A stretch of DNA of 33,204 nucleotides, from positions 1 to 33,204 of the forward strand of contig JAQCLG010000023.1 in assembly GCA_027592745.1 (NCBI GenBank). The letters run 5' to 3'. Made by a program: the position numbers and the translations under genes. Below, one piece after another: positions 14,545-23,287 of the stretch. The notes beneath the pieces are model-generated. The model had not been told where the DNA came from, made no database searches, and saw nothing but the letters and a program-made list of their open reading frames with translations. The stretch's first letter is position 1; each line of letters begins with the position of its first letter. This DNA comes from Pseudomonadota bacterium (lineage in GTDB: Bacteria; Pseudomonadota; Alphaproteobacteria; SP197).

Positions 14545-15378
14545 CTACAGCACCTCCAGCGGCACCTTGCGCTCGGGTGCGGGGAAGGCGCGGTCGAGTT
14601 CGGCAAGGTCCTCATCCGTCAGCCGCAACTCGGCCGCCGCCCGGTTGGCCTTGATGTGGACGGGGTTGACCGCCTTGGGGATGGCGATGACATCGGGGTC
14701 GCGCATCGCCCAGGCGAGTGCGACCTGCATGGCGCCGGCGCCGTGGCGTTTCGCGACGGCCTCCAGCGCCTTGCCCGAAAGCCGCCTGCCCTGTTCCAGC
14801 GGCGAATAGGCCATGGTCGGCAGGCCGCGTTGGCGCTGCCAGGGCAGCAGGTCGAACTCGATGCCGCGGCGCGCCAGGTTGTAGAGCACCTGGTTGGTGG
14901 CACAGGCTGTCCCGCCCGATGCCGACCAAAGCGCCGCCATGTCGCCGGTATCGAAGTTGGAGACGCCCCAGCGCAGGATCTTGCCATCGGCGATCAGCTG
15001 CTCGAAGCCGGCGACGGTCTCGGCGATGGGGTGGCTGCCGGTCCAGTGCAGCAGGTAGAGGTCGATGCGGTCGGTCGCCAGCCGGTCGAGGCTCCGCTCG
15101 CAGGCCGCGACCACGCCATTGCGGCTGGCGTTGTGGGGATAGACCTTGGAGACCACAAAGGCATCGTCGCGCCGGCCCTTCAGCGCCCGTCCGACGATCT
15201 CCTCAGCCCCACCCTCGCCGTACATCTCGGCGGTATCGATGAGAGTCATGCCCTGGTCGCCCGCGGCGCGCACGGCGGCGACCTCGGGGCCGCTTTCGGC
15301 CGGGTCCTCGCCCATGCGCCAGGTGCCGAAGCCGAGCTGGGGCACCTTGGTGCCGTCGGGCAGGGTCACGGTTCTCAT
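14545..15378 (-). CDS. Aldo/keto reductase
   Basis: A 277-residue NADPH-dependent carbonyl reductase with a TIM-barrel fold. The catalytic tetrad is complete: Asp48 and Tyr53 in LIDTAEMYG, Lys78 in FVVSKVYP and His111 in YLLHW. The C-terminal part [17 protein letters not shown] provides the usual NADP phosphate pocket. The start (ATG 15376-15378) has GAGGAG at seven bases. The physiological substrate is unknown. It follows phoB on the same strand after 177 bp containing hairpins and is probably transcribed separately. Confidence 0.92.
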   Translation of the reverse strand: MRTVTLPDGTKVPQLGFGTWRMGEDPAESGPEVAAVRAAGDQGMTLIDTAEMYGEGGAEEIVGRALKGRRDDAFVVSKVYPHNASRNGVVAACERSLDRLATDRIDLYLLHWTGSHPIAETVAGFEQLIADGKILRWGVSNFDTGDMAALWSASGGTACATNQVLYNLARRGIEFDLLPWQRQRGLPTMAYSPLEQGRRLSGKALEAVAKRHGAGAMQVALAWAMRDPDVIAIPKAVNPVHIKANRAAAELRLTDEDLAELDRAFPAPERKVPLEVL

Positions 15379-15477
15379 CGCTGCGCTCCTCGTGATGACG
15401 CGCGCAGGATGGCGGGGTTGAGAGTTGCTGTCACCTCTCAGGCCCGAGCACAGTTGTCTCCAGACGTCGTCACGTTT

Positions 15478-15511
15478 CCTGCCGTCCTCCGGTCAAGCCG
15501 GACCATGACAG
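15478..15511. repeat. Short palindromic element between phoB and the aldo/keto reductase
   Basis: TCCGG-TCAAG-CCGGA (arms 15488-15492 and 15498-15502) lies within CCTGCCGTCC...GGACCATGACAGG. It resembles the GGTCCGGCTTGACCGGA palindromes common between alphaproteobacterial genes. It may also help end phoB transcription. Nearer the phoB stop, AACCCCGCAGGGTGGTT at 15537-15553 can form a second weak stem. The remainder of the 177-bp gap shows nothing else. Confidence 0.4.
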
Positions 15512-15555
15512 GTATGAGGACAAGTGACCGTTGGGCCAACCCCGCAGGGTGGTTC

Positions 15556-16245
15556 TCAGGTCGCGTCCAGCGCGTAGCCGGCCGAACGGACGGTGCGGAT
15601 CAGGTCGTCGGTACCGGCCAGGTTGATCGCCTTGCGCAGGCGGCCGATGTGGACGTCGACCGTGCGCAGCTCGACGAAGATGTCGTTGCCCCAGACGCGG
15701 TCGAGCAGCTGCTCGCGGCTGAAGACACGGCCCGGGTTCTCCATGAAGAAGCGCAGGATGGCGAACTCCCGGGGACCCAGGTGAATCGGCTGGCCGGCCC
15801 GGCTCACCTTGTGGGCGGCCAGGTCCATGTGGAGGTCGCTGTAGGAGAGCGCCTCCTCGGCCAGTGCCGGGCGGATGCGGCGCATCACCGCACGGATGCG
15901 CGCCAGCAGCTCGGCGGGCGAAAAGGGCTTGGGCACGTAGTCGTCGGCGCCGACCTCCAGGCCACGCACCCGGTCCTGCTCCTCGCCGCGTGCGGTCAGC
16001 ATGATGATCGGCGTGTTGCCTAGGCCGCTGTCGCGGCGGATCTGGCGGCAGACCTCGATGCCCGAAAGCGAGGGCAGCATCCAGTCGAGGATCATCAGGT
16101 CGGGATTTTCCTCGCGGGCGATGATCAGCGCCTCCTGGCCGTCGGCCGCCTCGAGCACGCGGTAGCCGGCGTTCTCCAGGTTGTAGCGCAACAGCGCCAG
16201 GATCGGCGCCTCGTCGTCGACGATGAGAACCGTTGCCTTGGCCAC
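15556..16245 (-). CDS. phoB: Phosphate regulon response regulator PhoB
   Basis: A two-domain OmpR/PhoB regulator that binds Pho boxes when phosphorylated by PhoR. The receiver domain shows LIVDDE near the start, the phospho-acceptor Asp in LMILDWMLP and the conserved Lys in YVPKPFSPAELLARI. The winged-helix DNA-binding domain includes HLGPREFAILRFFMENPGRVFSREQLLDRVWG and VDVHIGRLRKAI. I chose the GTG at 16243-16245 (VAKATVLIVDDE, 229 residues), preceded by GGAGG about ten bases away. The frame extends to another GTG at 16264-16266 that overlaps the phoU stop. Last gene of the pst-phoU-phoB series. Confidence 0.92.
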   Translation of the reverse strand: MAKATVLIVDDEAPILALLRYNLENAGYRVLEAADGQEALIIAREENPDLMILDWMLPSLSGIEVCRQIRRDSGLGNTPIIMLTARGEEQDRVRGLEVGADDYVPKPFSPAELLARIRAVMRRIRPALAEEALSYSDLHMDLAAHKVSRAGQPIHLGPREFAILRFFMENPGRVFSREQLLDRVWGNDIFVELRTVDVHIGRLRKAINLAGTDDLIRTVRSAGYALDAT

Positions 16246-16262
16246 CAGTTTTGCTCCTCCGT

Positions 16263-16973
16263 TCACGGCTGTTCCTCGGCGCCCTGGACCGAGCTGCCCT
16301 TGGGCCGCTCGCGGTCGGGCAGGGAGCCCAGGATCATGTAGGTCACCATCTCGGCGATGTTGGTCGCGTGGTCGCCGATGCGCTCGATGTTCTTGGCGAC
16401 GAAATGGATGTGGGTGCCTGGCGAGATGACCCGCGGGTCGGCGATCATGTCGGCCAGGATCGCAAGGAAGATCGCGTTGTACATCTCGTCGATCGACTCG
16501 TCCTGGCGCCAGACGCGCTGGGCCAGGGCCGCATCGCCGTCCCGGTAGGCATTGAGCACGTCGGTCGTCATGCCGTAGACGGCGTTGCCCAGGCGGCGCA
16601 GCGCCTCGCGCTGGGGTACCTGGTGCGGCGTCTCGATGACCAGGCTGCGCTTGGCGATGTTGGCGGCCAGGTCGCCCATGCGCTCCAGGTTGGCGGCGAC
16701 CTTCAGGCCGGTCTTCACGCGGCGCAGGTCCTCGGCCATGGGCTGGCGCAGGGCGATGACGCGGGTCACCAGCTCGTCGACCTGGTGTTCGTGCTCGTCG
16801 ATCTGGGTATCCGATTCGATGACGCGCTGGGCGATCTCGCGGTCGCCCTCGACCAGCGCCTCCATGGCGCCGCGCAGCTGCGCCTCGACCAGGCCGCCCA
16901 TGGCCAGGATGTGGCGGTCGACCTGCTCGAGCTCGGTATCGTAGGAACGGACGATATGCTGGGTGGGAGCCAT
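16263..16973 (-). CDS. phoU: Phosphate signalling protein PhoU
   Basis: A 236-residue all-helical protein made of two similar three-helix bundles, each with metal-binding Glu/Asp clusters (NLERMGDLAANIAKRS in the first, NIERIGDHATNIAEMV in the second). PhoU links the Pst transporter to PhoR and shuts off the Pho response when phosphate is plentiful. The ATG at 16971-16973 gives MAPTQHIVRSYDTELEQVD, the usual N-terminus; the frame is open further but overlaps pstB. AAGGAC lies about a dozen bases upstream. It starts 23 bp after pstB. Confidence 0.95.
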   Translation of the reverse strand: MAPTQHIVRSYDTELEQVDRHILAMGGLVEAQLRGAMEALVEGDREIAQRVIESDTQIDEHEHQVDELVTRVIALRQPMAEDLRRVKTGLKVAANLERMGDLAANIAKRSLVIETPHQVPQREALRRLGNAVYGMTTDVLNAYRDGDAALAQRVWRQDESIDEMYNAIFLAILADMIADPRVISPGTHIHFVAKNIERIGDHATNIAEMVTYMILGSLPDRERPKGSSVQGAEEQP

Positions 16974-16996
16974 GGTGGTGCTGTCCTTCTGCCCGG

Positions 16997-17818
16997 TCAG
17001 CCGAAGCGGCCGGTGATGTAGTCCTCGGTCATCGAATTCTGCGGGCTCTGGAAGAGCTCGCCGGTATCGGCGAACTCGATCAGCTTGCCCAGGTGGAAGA
17101 AGCCGGTCATCTGCGAGACGCGGGCGGCCTGCTGCAGGTTGTGGGTGACGATGATGATGGTGAAGTTCTCGCGCAGCTCGTCGATCAGTTCCTCGATGTG
17201 TGCGGTCGAGATCGGGTCGAGCGCCGAGCAGGGCTCGTCCATCAGGATGATCTCGGGGCTGACGGCGATGGCGCGCGCGATGCACAGGCGCTGCTGCTGG
17301 CCGCCCGACATGCCGGTGGCGGGTTCGTTCAGGCGCTCGGAGGCCTCCTTCCACAGGCCGGCACGCTTCAGGCTCGATTCGACGATGCCGTCCAGCTCGG
17401 ACTTGCTGCGGACCAGGCCGTGGATGCGCGGGCCATAGGCGATGTTGTCGTAGATCGACTTGGGGAAGGGATTGGGCTTCTGGAACACCATGCCGACGCG
17501 GGCGCGCAACTGCACGACATCGAGCTTGGGGTCATAGATGTCCTGGTCGTCGACCGTGATCGTGCCACCCACCCTGCAGATGTCGATGGTGTCGTTCATG
17601 CGGTTGATGCAACGCAGGAAGGTCGACTTGCCGCAGCCCGAGGGACCGATGAAGGCGGTCACCGAGTTGGCGGGAATGTCCATCGTCACGTTGAAGAGAG
17701 CCTGCTTGTCGCCATAGTGCACGGTGACATCGCGGGCATGGACCTTGGTCGGCATGGCGACACCGCTGTGTGCATGCCGCACGGACACTGAGCTGGCACT
17801 GGTCGTGGCTTCTTTCAT
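16997..17818 (-). CDS. pstB: Phosphate ABC transporter ATP-binding protein PstB
   Basis: A 273-residue ATPase of the high-affinity phosphate importer. Walker A is GPSGCGKST, the Q-loop is [21 protein letters not shown] (a PstB hallmark), the signature is [14 protein letters not shown], Walker B is IILMDEP with the D-loop SALDP, and the switch His is in [12 protein letters not shown]. The first 21 residues are a non-conserved extension; an in-frame Met22 ([10 protein letters not shown]) could be the start. Forty base pairs follow the pstA stop. Confidence 0.96.
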   Translation of the reverse strand: MKEATTSASSVSVRHAHSGVAMPTKVHARDVTVHYGDKQALFNVTMDIPANSVTAFIGPSGCGKSTFLRCINRMNDTIDICRVGGTITVDDQDIYDPKLDVVQLRARVGMVFQKPNPFPKSIYDNIAYGPRIHGLVRSKSELDGIVESSLKRAGLWKEASERLNEPATGMSGGQQQRLCIARAIAVSPEIILMDEPCSALDPISTAHIEELIDELRENFTIIIVTHNLQQAARVSQMTGFFHLGKLIEFADTGELFQSPQNSMTEDYITGRFG

Positions 17819-17858
17819 CGATTCTGTTCCCAGGAGTTCTTTGTTCGCTCTTGTCCGT

Positions 17859-19160
17859 CTACCAGCGCCGCTCGAGGCGGCTCCGGAGCCAGATAGCGAC
17901 GGCGTTCATGCAGGCCAGAAAACCGAGCAGCACCAGGATTGCCGCCGAGGTGCGCGCGACGAAGCCGCGCTCCGGGCTGTCGGCCCAGATGTAGATCTGC
18001 GTCGGCAGGGCGGTCGAGGGGCTCATCATGCTGTCGGGTGCGGCCGTGATGAAGGCGTTCATGCCGATCAGCAGCAGCGGCGCCGTCTCGCCCAGGGCCT
18101 GGGCGAGGCCGATAATCGTGCCGGTCAGCATGCCCGGCATGGCCAGCGGCAGGACATGGTGCAGCACCGCCTGCTGGTGCGAGGCGCCGACGCCGAGCGC
18201 ACCCTCACGGATCGAGGGCGGTACCGCCTTCAGCGCGGCGCGCGAGGCGATGATGATGGTCGGCAGCGTCATCAGGGCCAGCGTCATGCCGCCCACGAGC
18301 GGGGCCGAGCGCGGCATGCCGAAGAAGTTGAGGAAAAGAGCGAGACCCAGCAGGCCGAACACCACCGAAGGCACGGCGGCCAGGTTGTTGATGTTGATTT
18401 CGATCATCTCCGTCCAGCGGTTCTTGGGCGCGAACTCCTCAAGGTAGATCGCGGCGGCGATACCGATGGGGAAGGAAAGCGCCAGGCAGACGGCGAGCGC
18501 GTAGAACGAACCGACGATGGCGCCCCACAGGCCGGCGAGTTCCGGGTAGCGGCTGTCGGCGCCGACAAACAGCGTCGTGTTGAAGGGCGTAGCGATGCGG
18601 TCCTGGGCCTCGAGCGTGTCGAACCAGGCGATCTGCTGGTCGTTCACGGTCCGCTGCGCCACCGGCGCATCGCGGTCGATGGCGCCCTTGTTGAGCTGGT
18701 CGATACGGTCGGAAGCCGGGACTTCAATGTCGAAGACGGTGCCGATCAGAGCGGGATCGGCGATCACCCGGTCGCGCAGGATGAACGGCGTGCCGCCCGA
18801 GATCATGTCGCGCAACTCTCGCGCCTGCGCAGCTCCAGCACCCGGGAACATGGCTTCGAGCGAATCGGCGACGATGCCGCGCCAGTCGGCCCGCGCAGGA
18901 TCGGCCGGGTCGATCCCTGCATCACGCAGGTCTACGGTGATCGTCACCTGGGTCTGCACGAAGGCTGGGGCGCCACGGATGATCAGGGTCGCGAGCAGGA
19001 TGCCCAGCACGCCGACCGCGATGGCGATGGCGATGATGCCATAGGCGCGGAAGCGGAAGTCGGCCCGGTAGCGGCGGCGCACACGGCGCGCACCCTCCTC
19101 CGACATCAGTTCGTCGCCGATGTTGCGGACTGGCTGCATGGTCGCCTCGATCTCACTCAT
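17859..19160 (-). CDS. pstA: Phosphate ABC transporter permease PstA (long form)
   Basis: A 433-residue inner-membrane permease, about 140 residues longer than E. coli PstA. After one N-terminal membrane helix ([22 protein letters not shown], about 40-61) comes a soluble, presumably periplasmic stretch to about residue 215. This resembles the long alphaproteobacterial PstA with an added N-terminal domain (probably DUF3333). The permease core has five further helices and the coupling loop [26 protein letters not shown]. Its start overlaps the pstC end by 8 bp. Confidence 0.92.
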   Translation of the reverse strand: MSEIEATMQPVRNIGDELMSEEGARRVRRRYRADFRFRAYGIIAIAIAVGVLGILLATLIIRGAPAFVQTQVTITVDLRDAGIDPADPARADWRGIVADSLEAMFPGAGAAQARELRDMISGGTPFILRDRVIADPALIGTVFDIEVPASDRIDQLNKGAIDRDAPVAQRTVNDQQIAWFDTLEAQDRIATPFNTTLFVGADSRYPELAGLWGAIVGSFYALAVCLALSFPIGIAAAIYLEEFAPKNRWTEMIEININNLAAVPSVVFGLLGLALFLNFFGMPRSAPLVGGMTLALMTLPTIIIASRAALKAVPPSIREGALGVGASHQQAVLHHVLPLAMPGMLTGTIIGLAQALGETAPLLLIGMNAFITAAPDSMMSPSTALPTQIYIWADSPERGFVARTSAAILVLLGFLACMNAVAIWLRSRLERRW

Positions 19161-20535
19161 AACGTTCCCTGTATTTCTTGGTCACGATCAGGGCGACCAG
19201 GTTGAGCCCCAGGGTGATGACAAAGAGCAGCAGGCCAAGTGCGAATGCGGCCAGCGTCTTGGGGCTGTCGAATGCCGTGTCGCCGATCAGCAGGGTGACG
19301 ATCTGGACGGTCACCGTGGTCACCGCCTCGAAGGGGTTGGCCGTGGCATTGGCGATCAGGCCGGCGGCCATGACCACGATCATGGTCTCGCCGATGGCGC
19401 GGCTGACCGCGAGCAGGACGCCGCCCACGATGCCCGGCAGTGCCGCGGGGACGATGACCTGGAGGATCGTCTCGCGCTGGGTTGCACCCAGTGCCGCTGC
19501 ACCGTCGCGCAGGCTCTGCGGTACCGCATGGAGCGCATCGTCCGAGAGCGAGGAAATGAAGGGGATGATCATGATGCCCATCACGGCACCGGCCGCCAGG
19601 GCGCTGTTGGGCGCGACGTCGAGCCCGATCGCCGCGCCGGTCTCGCGCAGCCAGGGTGCCACGGTCAGTACGGCAAAGAAGCCATAGACGATGGTCGGCA
19701 CGCCCGCGAGAATCTCGACCACCGGCTTGATCGCGGCGCGCACCCGGCCTGGCGCGTATTCGGCGAGATAGATCGCGGTCAGCAGGCCGATCGGGATGGC
19801 GACCAGCATGGCGATCAGACTGACCAGCATCGTGCCCGCCAGCACCGGCAGGGCGCCGAAGGCACCTTCCGCGGCGACCTGGTCGGCGCGGATCGGCATC
19901 TGCGGCTCCCAGTTGACGCCGAACAGGAATTCCCAGAACGGCACGAGCTGGAAGAATCGGAAGCTCTCGAAGAGCAGGCTGAACACGATGCCGACGGTGG
20001 TCACGACGGCGATCACCGAGCACAGCACCATCAGCCAGTAGCTCGTGCGCTCGACGCTGTTGCGGGCGCGGAACTGGGGTGCGACCCGGGTGCGCGCGAA
20101 GGCGATGGCACCCAGCGCCACGCAGATCACGACGACGAACATGGCGGTCGAGGAGATGCCGCGCAGCCGGTTGAGATGCTCGGCAGCGGCAGCGATCTCG
20201 GGCGCCGGCTCGCCGAACACGACGCCGCCGGCGATCGCCTTGATCTCGGTCTCGAGCAGGCTGAGCTGGGAGGAGTCGAGACCCGCCGTGATGGTTTCGG
20301 GCAGGCCGCCCATGACCAGGGTGTCGACGAAGGCGGGGCCAAGCATGAGCCAGGCAAGCGCAACGACCAGCGCGGGAAGGCCGCACCACAGGGCGACGTA
20401 AAGGCCATAGTAGGACATCTGGGAATGGGGCCGCACGGACTGGGCCGTGGCGCGCTGCCGGATGCGGCCGCGCCCCATCAGGTAGCTGTAGAGAATCAGG
20501 AGGCCGAGGACGAGGGGAAGATAGGTGATCAACAT
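19153..20535 (-). CDS. pstC: Phosphate ABC transporter permease PstC (long form)
   Basis: A 460-residue permease, longer than the 319 residues of E. coli PstC. The extra part is N-terminal: a helix at residues 1-20, another near 43-65, a soluble segment to about 130, and another helix (AMFVVVICVALGAIAFA). The core carries FEFLFG-like FWEFLFGVNW, GTMLVSLIAMLVAIPIGLLTAIYLAEY, VEILAGVPTIVYGFFA and the coupling motif RDGAAALGATQRETILQVIVPAALPG. The ATG at 20533-20535 has no strong ribosome binding site. It is separated from pstS by 120 bp with a hairpin. Confidence 0.92.
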   Translation of the reverse strand: MLITYLPLVLGLLILYSYLMGRGRIRQRATAQSVRPHSQMSYYGLYVALWCGLPALVVALAWLMLGPAFVDTLVMGGLPETITAGLDSSQLSLLETEIKAIAGGVVFGEPAPEIAAAAEHLNRLRGISSTAMFVVVICVALGAIAFARTRVAPQFRARNSVERTSYWLMVLCSVIAVVTTVGIVFSLLFESFRFFQLVPFWEFLFGVNWEPQMPIRADQVAAEGAFGALPVLAGTMLVSLIAMLVAIPIGLLTAIYLAEYAPGRVRAAIKPVVEILAGVPTIVYGFFAVLTVAPWLRETGAAIGLDVAPNSALAAGAVMGIMIIPFISSLSDDALHAVPQSLRDGAAALGATQRETILQVIVPAALPGIVGGVLLAVSRAIGETMIVVMAAGLIANATANPFEAVTTVTVQIVTLLIGDTAFDSPKTLAAFALGLLLFVITLGLNLVALIVTKKYRERYE

Positions 20536-20613
20536 GGGGGGCGTCCGTCAGGCCCCGGGAAGGGAATATCCGCGGATTCTGGGGCAGGGCCGCGGGAGGA
20601 GGAAGAAAGCAGA

Positions 20614-20642
20614 CCGCGGCCGATCGCTGGGACCGGCCGCGG
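20614..20642 (-). terminator. GC-rich hairpin between pstS and pstC, likely attenuator
   Basis: CCGCGGCC (20614-20621) and GGCCGCGG (20635-20642) are perfect complements around a 13-base loop. In the direction of pst transcription the stem is followed by TCTGCTTTCTTCCT, which is pyrimidine-rich but not a pure T run. Such a partial terminator would leave more pstS than pstCAB message, as is usual for binding proteins. It could also protect the pstS 3' end. Confidence 0.6.
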
Positions 20643-20655
20643 CAGAAGGCGAGAC

Positions 20656-21687
20656 TTACTGCGGTGCAGCCATTTCGGTGCCGTTCAGAGCGGCATCCTG
20701 CACGGCGGCGCGCTTGTCGTCGGCAAGGGCGACGAGGCCACGCTCGTTGAGATAGCCATCCGAGGACATGGCGGCTTCGCTGACGTACTCGGCAACGAAC
20801 TCGTCCAGGCCCGGGATCACGCCGCGATGGGCGTTCTTGATGTAGAAGTAGAGCGGGCGGGAGATGGCGTAGCTGCCATCGGCGATGGTCTCGAAGGACG
20901 GGCTGACGCCGCCGACCATGGAGCCGACCAGCTTGTCGCTGTTCTCGTAGAGGAACGAGTAGCCGAAGATGCCGTAGGCAGTGGAATCGGACTCAAGGCG
21001 CTGGACGATCAAGTTGTCGTTCTCGCCGGCTTCGATGAAGGGGCCGTCCGAGCGCATGCGCTGGCAGACTTCCTTCTTGCGGTCCTTGTCGAGGGCCTCG
21101 ATTGCGGGGAACTCCTCGCAACCCTCTTCCATGACCAGCTCGACCCAGGCGTCGCGTGTGCCGGAGGTCGGCGGCGGGCCGAAGACTTGGATGGCGATGG
21201 CAGGCAGCGAGGGATCGATCTCGTTCCACATGGTATAGGGGTTCTCGACGATCTCGCCATCGACCTCGACCTCGTTGGCCAGGGCCTGGAAGAGCTGGGC
21301 CTTGGTGACGTCCATCTGCGTGCCGTTGCGTGAGCTGGCAAAGGAGAGACCGTCATAGCCGATCAGCACCTCGGTGATGCTGGTGACGCCGTTGGCCTGG
21401 CAGAGTTCGTACTCGGAAGCCTTCATGGCGCGCGAGGCGCCCGTGATGTCGGCCGCGCCTTCGCCGACGCCCTCGCAGAAGATCTGCATGCCGCCGCCGG
21501 TGCCCGTCGACTCGACCACGGGCGAAGCCATGCCGGTCATGTTGGCGAAGTTCTCGGCCACCGCCTGGGTATACGGGAAGACCGTCGAGGAGCCGACGAT
21601 CTGGATCTGGTCACGGGCCTGCGCCGCGCCGACGACCAGCGCCATGGCCGCACTGGCCAGGGCAGCGCTCTTGAGAAGCTGATTCAT
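20656..21687 (-). CDS. pstS: Periplasmic phosphate-binding protein PstS
   Basis: A 343-residue exported binding protein. The signal peptide MNQLLKSAALASAAMALVVGAAQA is followed by IQIVGSSTVFPYTQAVAENF, then ESTGTGGGMQIFCEGVGEGAADITGASRAMK, which contains the phosphate-contacting Ser/Thr/Asp residues, and PPPTSGTRDAWVELV. These are diagnostic of the PstS type found in alphaproteobacteria. The ATG at 21685-21687 is preceded by GGAGGGG; the longer open frame upstream covers the promoter and is not coding. First gene of the pst operon, with Pho boxes about 100 bp upstream. Confidence 0.95.
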   Translation of the reverse strand: MNQLLKSAALASAAMALVVGAAQARDQIQIVGSSTVFPYTQAVAENFANMTGMASPVVESTGTGGGMQIFCEGVGEGAADITGASRAMKASEYELCQANGVTSITEVLIGYDGLSFASSRNGTQMDVTKAQLFQALANEVEVDGEIVENPYTMWNEIDPSLPAIAIQVFGPPPTSGTRDAWVELVMEEGCEEFPAIEALDKDRKKEVCQRMRSDGPFIEAGENDNLIVQRLESDSTAYGIFGYSFLYENSDKLVGSMVGGVSPSFETIADGSYAISRPLYFYIKNAHRGVIPGLDEFVAEYVSEAAMSSDGYLNERGLVALADDKRAAVQDAALNGTEMAAPQ

Positions 21688-21770
21688 GTCCCCTCCGGGA
21701 GATTGCAAGGTCTCTCGCACCGGACCGTCCGGAACGATTGCGGAGGCGACGCTACGGACAGGCCATAAAC

Positions 21771-21803
21771 GATATACGACCGTTGCATGACAGTTTGGTG
21801 ACA
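21771..21803 (-). promoter_or_regulatory. Pho box and -10 element of the pstS promoter
   Basis: Read on the minus strand, TGTCAC-CAAAC-TGTCAT (21803-21787) consists of two PhoB half-sites 11 bp apart, matching the known CTGTCAT-type box. Ten bases downstream is TATATC (21776-21771), a good -10. This is the classic layout in which PhoB replaces the -35. It sits about 85-115 bp before the pstS ATG. Confidence 0.82.
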
Positions 21804-21861
21804 CCGCCCGCGACGGACCCGGCACCGCACCATGCCGGAGCGGGTTTGCGATCTAGAGGTC

Positions 21862-21879
21862 TAGACAAATATGTGACAG
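21862..21879 (-). promoter_or_regulatory. Second, distal Pho box upstream of pstS
   Basis: On the minus strand CTGTCAC-ATATT-TGTCTA again shows two half-sites spaced by 11 bp, the second weaker. It lies about 75 bp upstream of the proximal box and could strengthen PhoB recruitment. Confidence 0.6.
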
Positions 21880-22066
21880 AAACATGAGGCTCCCTGCGGC
21901 GTGGCACGCCGGCAGCCTGCCGAGCGGCAATGCTTGAGGGCCGCCTCGTGCCTGGGGACAACATTCGACGGTCCCACGCAGGATTTGTGACGGCGGCATG
22001 CCCCTCCGACCGACTACACATGCCCTGGGAGCCGGCAAACGGAGCGCGAATCGGCGCCCCCGGAGA

Positions 22067-23287
22067 TCAGGCCACCCGGCTGAGGTACCAGTCGATGAAT
22101 TCGCGGGTCCAGCCCTCGTGCTCGGAATAACGACCCGGGGCGTAGCGGCGCGAGTTCACACCCTTCTGGTTGTCGTTGATGATCTTGGTGTCCTCGATCG
22201 TCGTGACATCCCACATCCACTTCAGCTTCTCGACGTCGAAATCGCGGCCTTCCTGGGCATCGCCGCGCACGACCCAGGAGACGCGGACCTCGCTGAAGCC
22301 GGTCGAGACCGGCGTGAAGCGGAACAGGGTGGCGTGGTCGGTGCAGAGATAGACGTAGAACAGCGGACCGAAGGCGATCAGGGCCTCGCCGTCGTCGGGT
22401 TCGCGTTCGGGATTGAGCAGCGGCGCGACATAACCGCCGTCCTGGGACAGCGTGTGGAAGCCGTCGCGGATCGGCTGGCGGAAGACGGTCCAGGGCTGGC
22501 GCGGATCGCGCGTTTCCGGGCCCAGGAAATCCACAGCATGGCCCTTGATCGACCAGGTCGCACGCCAGTCCTGCACCACCTTCTGGCGCCCCTCGGGATC
22601 GCGGTCGCCATCGTTCACGTAGGCGTTGACCTGGGTGTATTCGGGATGGGCCGGGGCGCAGTGGTAACACTCGTGGAAGTTCTCCACGGCGAGCTTCCAG
22701 TTGGCGTCGGTGGGGTAGAGTTCGGTGTGGACGACCTTGGCCCCGGCGAGGTTGGCATGGTCGATGTAGGGACCGAGATCGCGCGCCATGGCGGCGAAAT
22801 CGGCGACTTGCGGATCGCCTTCCGGGGCAAGGTTGATGAAGATCATGCCGTTCCAGACACGCACCGCACAGGTGTGCAGCGGCCAGTCCTCGGGCTTGAA
22901 GTCCTCGGCCATCTGGCGCGCGCGGATCAGCCTGCCCTCCAGGTCCCAGACCCAGGCGTGGTAGGGGCAGGTCAGGGTGCGGACGTGGCCCTTGGGGTTG
23001 AGGCAGATGCGGCTGCCGCGGTGGCGGCAGACGTTGAAGAAGGCATGGATCGCCCTGCTCTTGGCATGGACCAGGATGATCGACTCGCCGGCGATCTCGT
23101 AGGTGATGTAGTCGCCCGGCGTCGGCAGAGCACTGATGTGGTCGACGAACAGCCACTGCTTGGCAACGATCGCCTCGAGGTCGCGGGCAAAGACGCCGGG
23201 GTCGGTATAAAACGGCTGCTCCAGCGTCATGCCCGGCGTCTGGCGGGCGACGAGATCGGCGATGGGCATGTTGTCGATCACGGACAT
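22067..23287 (-). CDS. Rieske oxygenase alpha subunit, probable quaternary-amine (glycine betaine-type) monooxygenase
   Basis: A 406-residue Rieske oxygenase. Cluster ligands are Cys87, His89 (CRHRGSR), Cys107 and His110 (CPYHAW). The mononuclear site is ENFHECYHCAPAHPEY with His209 and His214, and probably Asp366 in IEDTKIINDNQ. Glu206 takes the bridging position, as in carnitine and betaine oxygenases. The C-terminus RYSEHEGWTREFIDWYL resembles GbcA-type enzymes, which demethylate glycine betaine to dimethylglycine. The ATG at 23285-23287 has CCGGAG at nine bases and overlaps the end of the BetI-like gene by 10 bp, so both are co-translated. No reductase subunit is nearby. Betaine is the best guess; carnitine, stachydrine or another N-methylated substrate is possible. 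Confidence 0.87.
   Translation of the reverse strand: MSVIDNMPIADLVARQTPGMTLEQPFYTDPGVFARDLEAIVAKQWLFVDHISALPTPGDYITYEIAGESIILVHAKSRAIHAFFNVCRHRGSRICLNPKGHVRTLTCPYHAWVWDLEGRLIRARQMAEDFKPEDWPLHTCAVRVWNGMIFINLAPEGDPQVADFAAMARDLGPYIDHANLAGAKVVHTELYPTDANWKLAVENFHECYHCAPAHPEYTQVNAYVNDGDRDPEGRQKVVQDWRATWSIKGHAVDFLGPETRDPRQPWTVFRQPIRDGFHTLSQDGGYVAPLLNPEREPDDGEALIAFGPLFYVYLCTDHATLFRFTPVSTGFSEVRVSWVVRGDAQEGRDFDVEKLKWMWDVTTIEDTKIINDNQKGVNSRRYAPGRYSEHEGWTREFIDWYLSRVA

Larger units (their letters stand above)
21688..22066. other. 379-bp intergenic region upstream of pstS
   Basis: This holds the pst promoter with its Pho boxes and the 3' flank of the Rieske gene. A weak stem, GGAGCGC-GAATCG-GCGCCCC at 22041-22060, just after the Rieske stop might end that transcript, but no T run follows. 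An inverted pair TCTAGA-GG-TCTAGA lies at 21853-21866 beside the distal Pho box. TTGTGACGG near 21986 could be a further lone half-site. No gene is supported. Confidence 0.6.
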
